Below are positions 1 to 10,277 of a DNA stretch of 64,000 nucleotides, one piece after another. Position 1 is the first letter of the stretch; the number at the start of each line of letters is the position of its first letter. Made by a program: the position numbers and the translations under genes. A model generated the notes under the pieces. That model was not told where the DNA came from. It made no database searches and saw only the letters and a list, made by a program, of their open reading frames with translations. Origin of the DNA: Epiperipatus broadwayi (lineage: Eukaryota > Onychophora > Udeonychophora > Euonychophora > Peripatidae); contig JAQFVV010012511.1 in the NCBI GenBank assembly GCA_028023455.1, positions 2,482,165-2,546,164 on the forward strand, written 5' to 3'.

Positions 1-537
1 TAGAATACCCATACCCCAATTTCTATATATATACAGTCTTATCCAGTTAAAAAGGTAGTGGTTTGATAAAATTAAGTTAATAGAGCAAAAAAAATTATTT
101 ATTAGTTATTAAAATAATAAATAATTATGATTAGTTATTACATCAGAAATATGAATAACAGTAAAATAATTCTTTTGAATAACATATATATATAAATACT
201 GAAATAAATAATCTCTTATTTATTTCACCATCAGCCATGTAGTTTTTCATATGGTGTTGGGCTGGTTTTCAGTACTGTGAAGATAGCTTTTAAATATAGC
301 AGTGCAAAAGTTTTAAACAAAGTTATATAAAATAAAAGAAGTATCTTTAAATAAAATATTAAAAGTAATAATAATAGGTAATGTTCAAATTTTGGAATGA
401 ATTACTAAAAATCATATTTTAAAATAATTATAAATATAATGTTTGATAAAAGGTTTTAAATTTAGGAGCAATTAATAAATTTTATAAACTATATTAAAAC
501 TGTTTCTCTTATCAAAGATTAAAAGTATTTAAGTTTA

Positions 538-2208
538 AGTTGTCTTTTGATAGATGGTCACAGCCACTTGTCCGCATTGTTTATGTGTTAAAACAATAAA
601 ATGTAATGTAACCGGGTGTCGATACACTCCACCCACCCCAAATTAAAATAAGATCAAAACTTTTGACTTTTTCAAGTTTCATTTTCTTTTTTTTTTATTT
701 AAAAATACTGCCACTTTTTTTTTTGGCCTATAAGGCAATATTTTTTTCGCCTTTATTTCTACGCTGCTGATATACTAAAACTTTTATTTTTAAAGCCAAT
801 TTTTATTAACTTTTTTTAAAAATAAAAACAAACCAAAAATAACTTTTATCTCAGTGAAGACAAAATATTTCTCAACCTACTTCCTCTGAAAAAATTAAAA
901 TAAGATCTTTTGGGGGCTTTAACTTTTATTTTTGAAATCAATTTTTATTACATTTTTTAAAAAATAAAAACAACCAAAAAATAACTTCTGTCTATAGCTT
1001 TTACAAAGTATTTCTCAATCCACTCATCCCCATCCCCAAATTAAAATAATATTAAAACTTTTGGCTTTTTCAAGTTTCATTTTCTTTTTTTTTTTTTTGT
1101 TTAAAAATACGGCCATTTTTTTTTGGGCTTATAAGGCAATATTTTTGGGGTTTTTATTTGTATACCACTGATATACTAAAACTTTTATTTTTAAACCAAT
1201 TCCTGTTACCTTTTTTTTAAAATAAAAACAAACACAAAATGACTTTGGTCTCTATCTTTTGTCTTAGTGAAGACAAAGTGTTTCTCAACCCACTCCTCCC
1301 GCCCAAGCAATTAAAATAAGATCAAAACTTTTGATTTTTTCAACTTTTGTTGTCTTTTTTTTTTAAAAAAAAGGGCAACTATACGGCAACTTTTTTTTTT
1401 ATTTATTTCTATTACACGATGTCTATTTTGCTATTTTTTAAAAAAACATTTTCTATTAATTACATTTTTTTATCCTTTCAACACACCAGCACAAAAAATT
1501 ACAATAACATCAAAACTTCAGACTTTTACATGTTTCGTTTTATTTTTTCAGATTTTAAATACAGTGACTTTTTTTTTGGCTGTACGGTGATTTTAATTAT
1601 GCGATTTCTATTTTCCCCTTACTATTAATGACAGTTTTGATCCTTTTATTTTTTTGTACTACATCTTTAACATTTTATTTTTAGGAATGGAATATATTTG
1701 GTTGCAGGAGCCTGATTGACATTGGTACGTGGTACAATTAGTGCACCATTTTATTTGTCCTGTATAATTTCTCATGAAAATGTGAGTTTTTGCATGAGCT
1801 GGGCCGAAATGTGTTTGGCCCTACCCTTTCCCAATATTTTGCAAATTCCATGTTGGGTAGGGAAGGGTGGAGATGGTGTGACAATTCTTAGTGAGTCAGA
1901 CTGTGTGATTTAAATAGAAATTAAATTACTCTGCTATGGAGATATCAAAACTTGTGCCACTTCAAATCCAAACACTTTCAGACAATATAGTAGTGGTCAG
2001 TGAATTGTGTGAATTCACATAAAGTGTCGCGAAGCACAAAACAGGCTGTAATATTTCTGTGCAAAGCCATCAACCAGCCTGACAATGGCTAAGATAAACA
2101 CAACTGTTTTTAGCCATAAGTGTCTAGGCCATGGAAAAGGCATTTTTATGTGTTTTAACACATAAACAACAACACCAAGTGTCTGTGACTGGCTATCAAA
2201 AGACAACC
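538..2208. mobile_element. DNA transposon with 8-bp TSD, family not assigned
   Basis: The ends are inverted repeats of about 58 bp. The left end begins AGTTGTCTTTTGATAG and the reverse complement of the right end begins GGTTGTCTTTTGATAG. The two stay aligned without gaps through GTTTATGTGTTAAAACA, with about 11 mismatches, six of them in one block. Both ends are flanked by the same 8 bp, TAAGTTTA (530-537 and 2209-2216), a clear target-site duplication. The interior has no transposase. It holds a T-rich tandem array and a GC-richer patch (about 1700-2000) with a 65-codon ORF of no recognisable family. An 8-bp duplication fits hAT, Merlin or P-type elements, but the terminal bases are not the usual hAT CAG, so I leave it unassigned. 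It is non-autonomous. Confidence 0.8.
636..1620. repeat. Degenerate T-rich tandem array inside the 538-2208 element
   Basis: The phrase AATTAAAATAAGATCAAAAC recurs near 640, 1038 and 1310, with shorter degenerate versions near 893 and 1490. Each is followed by poly-T, a TTTAAAAATAC(T/G)GCCA block and GGC(C/T)TATAAGGCAATATTTTT. Spacing runs from about 145 to 400 bp, so units are unequal and decayed. A 93-codon ORF at 1347-1628 is a phenylalanine-rich artefact of the T runs. Confidence 0.7.
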
Positions 2209-2216
2209 TAAGTTTA

Positions 2217-3181
2217 AAATTATGTTGTCAGGAATATATTGAAAGACATTACAATTGAGTATACTAGTGTGAAATGAAATAGATTTTAAAAAGTTTAAGC
2301 AAGGAATCTAAGTTTTGATTAAATAATTAGGTTAAATATAAGGTCTTTTTTAAAATTTAAATTTGCATTTTCTTCTCTCTTTTAACAACTAAGTTATAAG
2401 TATCTCTTCTTACCAGATATTTGCATCTTCTGACTTATTTACATCTCCATTATTTTTTTCTAAAACAATCTTGACTACAAGCCAATCACAATCTATCTCT
2501 AACATGATAATTTTTATAACAACCAATTAGGTAAATTTTTACAAATTTAATTGTTCACATTTCTTTCAAATTAAAAATTTTCTTGCAAAAAAGAAAAACA
2601 AGATAATCAGTTAATTGCACTAATTTGATTTTTTTTTTTTTGCATTGAAGAGAGATAAAGAAAAAAAAACAATCTCTAATTAAAAATAAAATTTGCCAAA
2701 GTTTTAAAATCCTTTTTTTCCTTTTAAAAATACTATTAAAAATACAACTTTATTTCTCTTTTAAGATTAAAATTAACATCTATTAGATAATTTACAAAAA
2801 GAGAAAATTATTTTTCTTTTAGTATGTTTTCTTAGTTTAAATTAAAACTACTAATTAATTATAATTACTGAAGAGTGAGAGTTAAAACTTGTTTACATTT
2901 TTATAGTTTTCTCTCCCTTCTACGATTATTTATTTATAACTTATTAAAATATTTTCATATTAAAATAATATTATTATTTAACTAAATTAATGCTTGACAA
3001 TTCTCATATTATCATATTGAGACTTAAAATATTTAGTTAATTCCATAGTCATTATTATTATAAGAAATATGCATGGGAAAATTAAATATTATTGTCTTTA
3101 TTAATTAAATAACCTTAAACTAAACCCGAGAAACATACTACCAACTTTTCTAATTATTTTTAATGCATCTATGTAGCCAAC
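2217..3181. other. AT-rich intergenic DNA, nothing recognised
   Basis: I see only poly-A/T runs and low-complexity AT-rich sequence, with no terminal repeats, ORFs of note or RNA-like boxes. Confidence 0.6.
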
Positions 3182-3186
3182 TAGTT

Positions 3187-3220
<34 letters not shown>

Positions 3221-3230
3221 AACTATATGG

Positions 3231-3269
<39 letters not shown>
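3182..3269. repeat. (AT)n microsatellite with palindromic flanks
   Basis: TAGTTACAA, a TA run, then TTGTAACTA form a 44-bp palindrome (3182-3225), followed after a few bases by a second (AT)n run to 3269. The second run abuts a MITE whose TA target duplication lies in its last bases. Confidence 0.85.
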
Positions 3270-3270
<1 letters not shown>

Positions 3271-3494
3271 CTTTAATGACATGAAAATTTTACAAATCTA
3301 TTTAAATAATAATTAAACTACCCTCTAGCTGCCAACAATAAGAGAGTGTTCTGGATGGCTGTACATAAAAACATCTAAAAGACATTAAGAGGTGGTCCAC
3401 TCTCTTATTGTAAAAAGTTATCGAACTTGGCAGCTAGAGGGCAGTTCAATTATTATTTAAATAGATTTGTAAAATTTTCATATGTCATTATAGT
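3270..3494. mobile_element. 225-bp palindromic MITE with TA target duplication
   Basis: The left arm starts ACTTTAATGACATGAAAA and the reverse complement of the right arm starts ACTATAATGACATATGAAAA. The match continues through TTTTACAAATCTATTT, CCCTCTAGCTGCCAA and CAATAAGAGAGTG, giving arms of about 85-100 bp around a short loop. TA dinucleotides flank both ends (3268-3269 and 3495-3496), which fits a Tc1/mariner-type non-autonomous element. No coding capacity. Confidence 0.8.
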
Positions 3495-3496
3495 TA

Positions 3497-4140
3497 TTCA
3501 TTATTAAAATATTATTTATCATTACATATATATAGATGTACAAGAATTCTCACCTTGGATTCATAATAAAAATTACTTAGCCAATATTAATATTTCTGTT
3601 TGTCAATCAAACAAGCTTTTAGGCTTCCTCACTAATTTATGCCTTACTGCATGGTCTAGCTTGAAAAATTCTACTAGCTGATTTTGCTTGGTTTTGTGAA
3701 ATTTTGAAAATATCATTTACAGGGACTTCCAGTAAGAAACTAACTCATTTCACCTTCTTACTCAAATCTATTATAGGTGATGATTCACATTTTCTTTAAG
3801 ATCATACTTTTTTCATTGAGTAGTTCAAGTCATCAGTCTTTTTATCTAAACATGGGCAATTCTTTTACTGGACTTACATGGCTATTTATTACTCATGAAA
3901 TTAGTTCTCTCCATTTTCTTGATGCTTTTTTTAAGTTGGAAATAAGTTAATTTATTAAATTATAGCTGTCTTTATATATGTTTTTTATCACCTGACATTT
4001 TTATTTGCCAAAAGTAATTTTATTTTTAATTTTCAATTATTTCTTTAATAATAAATTTTGGAAAACAGAAAATATCTTTCCATCTTCAAATAGTTACAAA
4101 TAATGTTATTTGAGAGTGTGGCTAAAAAAAATTCGTATTA
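3497..4140. other. AT-rich intergenic DNA, nothing recognised
   Basis: No terminal repeats, array or convincing ORF were seen here. Confidence 0.55.
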
Positions 4141-4390
4141 AACTTTAACTTAAACATAGCTCATGTATATGTAAGCAAAGGGATTAAATATTGATTCCCT
4201 CAGCTATGATTTAAAACCACTCTAAATGTTGAACAAAGAATTGAGAATAGAATAAATCCACCTATTTTTGAGAGCTCTGATGTTTATAAGCATACCTTTG
4301 ACAACATTGCTGATATTTTGGAATAAAATTCATTTATCAGCCAGATGGGATATGACACTTAAAAGTTATTAAACTCATAATCAATTGTAC
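4141..4390 (+). repeat. Dispersed repeat family B, copy 1
   Basis: About 250 bp that aligns along its length with 6953-7200. Shared landmarks are TAGCTCA(A)TGTATATGTAA, GATGTTGAACAAAG, GAATAGAATAAAT(C/T)CACCTA and TCATAATCAATT. Ends show no obvious inverted repeats and no protein is encoded. Class is unknown. It is followed directly by a family C MITE-like copy. Confidence 0.7.
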
Positions 4391-4620
4391 AATATGTATA
4401 ATGTTTCTGTATGGTAATTTTTACTATACCACTCTCAGACAAAATAGGGTCTGGTTGCTATTTTCTTTTAACACCTTGCAGGGTGATGTAATTTATAAAT
4501 ATATGACCAAAGATGTGAAAAAGATCTATAACTTCCAAAATGTCATTTCATGTTGAACTAGTGCCAGACAACTGATATGTGCTGGTTCAGCATGAAATGT
4601 GAATCTTGGGCCAACTAAAA
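4391..4620. mobile_element. Family C MITE-like copy, diverged
   Basis: It contains ATAATGTTTCTGTATGGTAA, the diverged family C terminus, then an ATGACCAAAGATGTGAAAA block and an internal hairpin CATTTCATGTTGAAC...GGTTCAGCATGAAATG. The same modules occur at 16441-17140, 17862-18096 and 22745-22987. The right terminus is not clear. Confidence 0.6.
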
Positions 4621-5070
4621 GTGATAATAAATGATAAAATCACTATCAGTAAATGATTGAAATAAAAACATCTCATTTAAAGAAATAGTTAAAAGTTTAA
4701 TAAAAGGAAGTTTAATATAATAGTTTAGAATTTTAAAAATAAAAAAGAAGGAAATACTGTTAGCCTGGGGAAAATTAAACCCTGTGTCATTCATAAAGTT
4801 TTACAAATTAATTTAAAAATAATTCAGGGGAGAGAATTTAACTGTAAAAGTTTAAAAATGAATCTTTTACATGAAATTAAAATACCTCTTCATTTAATTT
4901 ATACAAATATATATATATGTGCATTAATAGCAAGATGTAAGCATAAATAAATGGTAGAGTGTGTGCATGTTGGAAAAATAAATAATAAAATGATATATGA
5001 AAGTTAAATATTAAAAAACAAATGAAAGCATATAATTGAAATTTTCCTCAATGATTGTGTACAATCGTAA

Positions 5071-5560
5071 GCTATATATAGAGTATATGAGCACAGACTC
5101 ACACAACCCACCACTCTCCACTCTATCTAATAACACATACACTGAAGCACATATATGCTGAAAAGATAAATAATCACAATATACGTATTTCATGCTAAAC
5201 CAACAATCATCAGTTGGTCCAGATTATCATCTCCCACACATATATATACTATAAGTGCTCAGATATATATTAAGATAGACAAACTTCACACTTTAATGGA
5301 CTTATAGTATATATGTGTGGGAGCACTTATAGTATATATATGTGTGGGAGATGATAATCTGGACCAACTGATGATTGTTGGGTTAGCATGAAATACGTAT
5401 ATTGGTGATTATTTATCTTTTTAGAATATATGTGCTTGAGTGTATCAGTGTTATTAGATAGAGTGGAGACTGGTGGGTCATGTGAAAGTCTGTGCTCATT
5501 TACCCTATATATTACATATATAGACACAGGTATATAATAAGCCTGTGTTTCAGTTATTAA
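5071..5560. repeat. Family A repeat, inverted pair
   Basis: A left arm (5071-5300, antisense) is followed by a right arm (5301-5560, sense). Both carry the family A core CTGATGATTG(C/T)TGG(G/T)TTAGC next to GGACCAA, and GAGATGATAATCTGGACCAA. At the junction a 25-bp segment around ATATATGTGTGGGAG is duplicated in tandem. The family recurs at 14914, 17212, 50071, 50386 and 62617. A 66-codon ORF on the minus strand (5327-5527) recurs in other copies. Confidence 0.8.
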
Positions 5561-5578
5561 TCATAAGCTATATAAAAA

Positions 5579-5638
5579 CAATTAGCAATGGCTACTAAGT
5601 AAAAATCCACAAACAGAATTAGCAATGGCTACTAATTA
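5579..5638. repeat. 37-bp tandem duplication
   Basis: ATTAGCAATGGCTACTAA occurs at 5581 and again at 5618, a period of 37 bp, immediately beyond the family A pair. Confidence 0.85.
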
Positions 5639-5640
5639 AA

Positions 5641-6952
5641 AACGATTAATTAATCAAAAATGTAATCAAAAGCAGAGGACAAATTTTCAACAATGGATAT
5701 AGCTGGTGGGTATAGATACCAATTAAAAAAATGATAACAGGTTATTGCATAAATAGTCAGTTTTTCATCATTCAATCAGTTGAGTTTTTTTACAATCAGT
5801 CTTCAGTCAGTTTGTCACATATCCAGAGTCAGTATTTTTTCATAACAATGCAGTGTTATCAGCTGTTGGAAGCATATGACCAGACCCCAGCCTTAGTCTG
5901 ATGTAGCATCAGCAACCTGCCTGATAAAAGTGATGCCTGCCTAATAACTTGAAACTACCAGAGATGTCTGTCTTGAATAATAGTATCATGAAATAGCAAT
6001 CATAGGAACCTCCACAAAAACCTCAAATCCAGCCAGTTGGAAAAATTCACATGCAGCAGCAAACAGCAAGAAGTCAATGTCCAAACTCCTATAGGAAATA
6101 AATAACATTTTCTTAATCCATTTCTGATATTAATGTATCCATTGCAATAAGTTGAAGCCTCCAGTGCCAGTAAAGCAAATGAACTCTATAGCATGCATAA
6201 AATTAACTATTAATGTGCGTGTTTTTAAATGTGCATTTATTTAATGCTTTATGATATTTTATATTAATTTCATGTATTTATTTAATGCTTTATGATATCT
6301 TATGTTTTATTGTATGAATTAAGAATGTATGTATGGTCATTATATAAAATACCATTGTTAGATTAATTAAGAAGTTATAAAAGTTGTTTAAAATTACAAT
6401 AGTAATCATTTAATTAAAATAAATTGTCTTTAAAACTTAACGTCTGTTGGTCAATTCTTTTACCACTAATTAAAGCAGTAATGTATAATATTATTCCTTT
6501 TGATTGAGCTAGTTGGGATTTTTTAGGTGCTGAGTTAGTTGGCCATCATTCAAAATGTGTTATTTATCTTTTGGGTAATTAACTGGTACCTGGAGTATTC
6601 TCTGAAACAAAAAAAGTGCTTTGAATGATAGGTGTTGAGTTCTACAGTCGAGAAGATCTATGTCCTTCAAATGTGGTTGCAGTTATATATTTTATAGATA
6701 GCTCTGGCTTGGACATAGGTACCTCTGGATATTATGCTTCTCTGCCTAAGGGGACCGGTATAGAGCAATACTTAAATTGTGTTGGTGTAGATCGAATTAA
6801 GAATAAATAATTGTATTGTATTTTGTAGGTATAAAATAAGTCTTACAATATTGTTTTACAGTTTATATTGCATAATTGCTATTTTATTAAAGAATTAAAA
6901 ATTTCATGTTAGATTGATATCCCCATGCAATCTACATCCCCACCTGGTTCAA
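5641..6952. other. Intergenic DNA with a GC-richer patch and a 41-bp duplication
   Basis: About 5860-6180 is less AT-rich than its surroundings but has no ORF or repeat match in the window. ATTTATTTAATGCTTTATGA is duplicated with a 41-bp period (about 6235-6300). A 61-codon ORF at 6625-6810 has no recognisable domain. No gene is called. Confidence 0.5.
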
Positions 6953-7200
6953 TACTTTAAATTAAATGTAGCTCAATGTATATGTAAACAAAGTGAATAA
7001 GTCACCCACCTCCAGGCTGTGATTTAAACTCTAGATGTTGAACAAAGGATCAAGAATAGAATAAATTCACCTATTCTTGAGAACTCTGATGTCTATAAGA
7101 ATACCTTTTGTCAATGTTGTCGATAATTTGGAATGAAATTAATTTAACAGACAAATAGAATATGGTATTTAAAAAATATTAAATTCATAATCAATTATGC
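6953..7200 (+). repeat. Dispersed repeat family B, copy 2
   Basis: Aligns end to end with 4141-4390 (TGATTTAAA, GATGTTGAACAAAG, AATAGAATAAAT, GAACTCTGATGT, TCATAATCAATT). It has small insertions and deletions relative to copy 1, so the copies are old. Confidence 0.7.
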
Positions 7201-7263
7201 AAGGCTGGAGACAACATCTCTCTTTTTACATCTTGATTATAATAATTAAATAAAATTTAATAT

Positions 7264-7342
7264 GTAAACTTTAAATTAAATATAGCTCAATGTATATGTA
7301 AACAATGCAAGTAAATCACTCACTCCCAGGCTATGACTTAAA
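7264..7342 (+). repeat. Dispersed repeat family B, copy 3 (5' part only)
   Basis: Repeats the first ~80 bp of copy 2 (AAACTTTAAATTAAATATAG, CTCAATGTATATGTAAACAA, CTCCCAGGCTATGA), 311 bp downstream of it. The rest of the unit is missing. Confidence 0.65.
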
Positions 7343-10269
7343 AGTACTTATTGTAAAAGTAAAATATTTTGGTCATTCAATATATGACTATTTTCTAATT
7401 TATTGCTTTACATTTTTGATTTTATTTTTTTCTTTAATATTAAACATTTTTTCTTATTTAATGTATGTTCACTAACATATATGATATAAATCTCACATCT
7501 ATCACAATAGTAATTGTTATCTAATTGCATATTATATATATATATATGTTAAAACGAAGATTTGCACGGATTAAATATATATATATATATATATATTGTT
7601 AGTTTGGAATCTGCTTACCATATATTTGAGAGGCCATACTGGAATTGAGATGTGAAACTCATATGAGCCATTTTACTGATAATGTGTGTGTCTTAATGTC
7701 TTCAGGCATGGTTACTGATTAATAGAATACTATAATTAAGTGAAAACACTTACCCATTCCTAATATTTTGTCAGTGATTGTCATCTCATAACACTTTATT
7801 CTAGTATTTCAACTTAAAGCTTCATTATAAATCATGTTCTTAATATCCTGCATGTTATGATGCAGTGGTGGATTTTTAAGTTCAAGGCCTGTGGATCATG
7901 ACTCCAGCTCTATCATTTCCAACACTGAAACTTCTTATGAACTTCTGAGCAATAAACCATTCCATTATTTTTTTATCTTAAGGTGTAATTTATACATTAA
8001 TTTCCATTGTATTGCCTTCATATCTTTCTTAATGATGTAAGAATTTATTAAAAGTTATGATGTGCTTGGGTTTCCAAAAGTTAACAGCCTCAAAAAGAGA
8101 TACATTTTGTTAACCTTATCCACAGATATTATCTTCATTTTAAACAATTTCCCATTTGTCAAACAAAGGGCATAATACATTTTTATTGCTTAATAACTGA
8201 TCAATATTTTTTTATTTGGACTATAAGAAAATGTTTTAAATAGTAATTAAATTTTTTTATGCATTTACATACTTACCATCCAGTCACATAAGCATCTTTG
8301 ATTATTTGCAATCTATAAAATGTGTGATTGGATTTTGTAAAAAAAGGTTCTGACTAGTTGTGTTAGGCTTGGTTAGTGTTTTAGTCTTGTGTTTTTGTAA
8401 AGGAAACATTACATTACTTATCAAACAAATATTTTAGTTTTTTATTCTATTTATAACTATATTTTAGATAGTATTTGTTCTAATGTTCCAATAGTATTTA
8501 ACAATTTTAAATTAATTCATATAAATTTTTGCAAGAAATAATATACACAATGTATTTTTTTTATATTTTTCCTTTATTAATAAATATTTAATATTATATT
8601 TTACATTTTATTTTAAACACCATAATAAATGGTAATGAATTATGATTATCATATCTGTGAAGTCAAAAAGCTAAAAATAAAGATTTATTTGTAAGAAAAC
8701 AATTGATTTATCAGTATTTTTTATCAAGTGATAAATTGATTTCATAGCATTATTTAATATATATAAAAAAAGGGAGTCTTAAAAACTTGAGTTTCTCCAA
8801 ATATTTGATCTGCCACTTCTAAAATCAATTGTATTTAAAAGACAGAAAGAAATGACCATTTACTATTGATGATGATTAAGTGTTATTACTTGGTCATTAC
8901 TTTACTCATCATTAAGCAGACTTTAACACACAAATGTATATGTATATATAAATCGTCGTATGACCCCAGCTTATAAAATGATTTTCATAACTAACATTAT
9001 TTGTAATACTTGTAAGCTTGAGTAATCATTAGTACTTAATGCTTATTATAATTATATGGATAAGCACTCTCATCTATTGATTACTGAAGCCTATAATAGA
9101 TGGCAGGACTAAAGATATATACAAGGAGTTTGCCTCTCAAATGTATTTACGTATATAGAATAATTTTATTCTTTTTTTTTTTAAAAAACCTGTAATTAAT
9201 TATTCATTGTTGAGTTAATGAGAATTTGCAAAATGTATTTTTCTAAAGAAAATAAAAATAAATTATTCATTAATGCAGCAATTCATTTTTTATTATAAAA
9301 TGATTTGGAAGCACAAATAAAGGTCTTTTTAGTTATTTCTGTATATTATATAATTGGATTATTTTCATCTAAAATTTGAGTTCGGCCTTAAATTGTTATA
9401 ATCAGATGTTAACTTTGATATATTACTAATAAGGTATCGTGGCTTTTAAGATGCACTTTAAAAAAATTATAAACAAATGAATTCTAATTATTTATTTAAA
9501 TTTTAGACATATAATAAAATATTTTTAAAATTCTAATCAATTATTTATTTCTTTAGCTTATGGATTTTTTTTTTTATATAAATCAATTACTATAAAAAAA
9601 TTACTCTACTCTTAAATTGTAATTTGCATCATTATATTTTTTTCTAAAAAAAAAAAATACTGCAATCTAAAAATAAAACAAACATATGAGTATTGTAAGA
9701 AAATCATTATTATTTTAAAAATTCAGTAATATGGATCTAAAATTTAAATACATTAATCTATTTTTAGTTAATCACTAATATATATATATATATGGAGTGA
9801 ATATTGCTTTTACTACTTAATATCGCAGAAGTAATAAGGTATCATAATATTTGCAGACTTTCAAATAAAATGCACTTAGAATCTTAAGTACATTGTGCGT
9901 AAAAAGAAATACAGTTGATGTTGAACATAAGTCAGTATTTGCAAATATTCTGCATTGAAAATAAAGTATCTCTAATAAATAATCAAATGGTTAATGTCAT
10001 GTGACAAATTGATCTTTCATCAAAAGATCTTTAGCTTTCAAGTTCATAATTCTGTTTTCTTATTAAATGACATAAAATAAAATGTCTTTAATTAAAACAA
10101 AAAAAAAGTTCTGATCTTAAGAAACATCGTAATATCTTATGCATGCACAAAATGGTAATTAATAAAATTAATGTATGTGTGATTATAGGTCTGTAATAGA
10201 GTGACTGACTCTGCAATCCAAATTCAAAGGACAATGGCTGCCATTTCAAGTGCTCAGCTTATGAACACC
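7343..10269. other. AT-rich intergenic DNA with short (AT)n tracts
   Basis: Short AT microsatellites occur near 7532-7548, 7574-7597, 8936-8950 and 9779-9793. I found no paired termini, array or ORF with family features. Near 7880 the string AAGTTCAAGGCC weakly resembles a tRNA box B but has no box A. Confidence 0.55.
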
Positions 10270-10277
10270 TAATAAAC

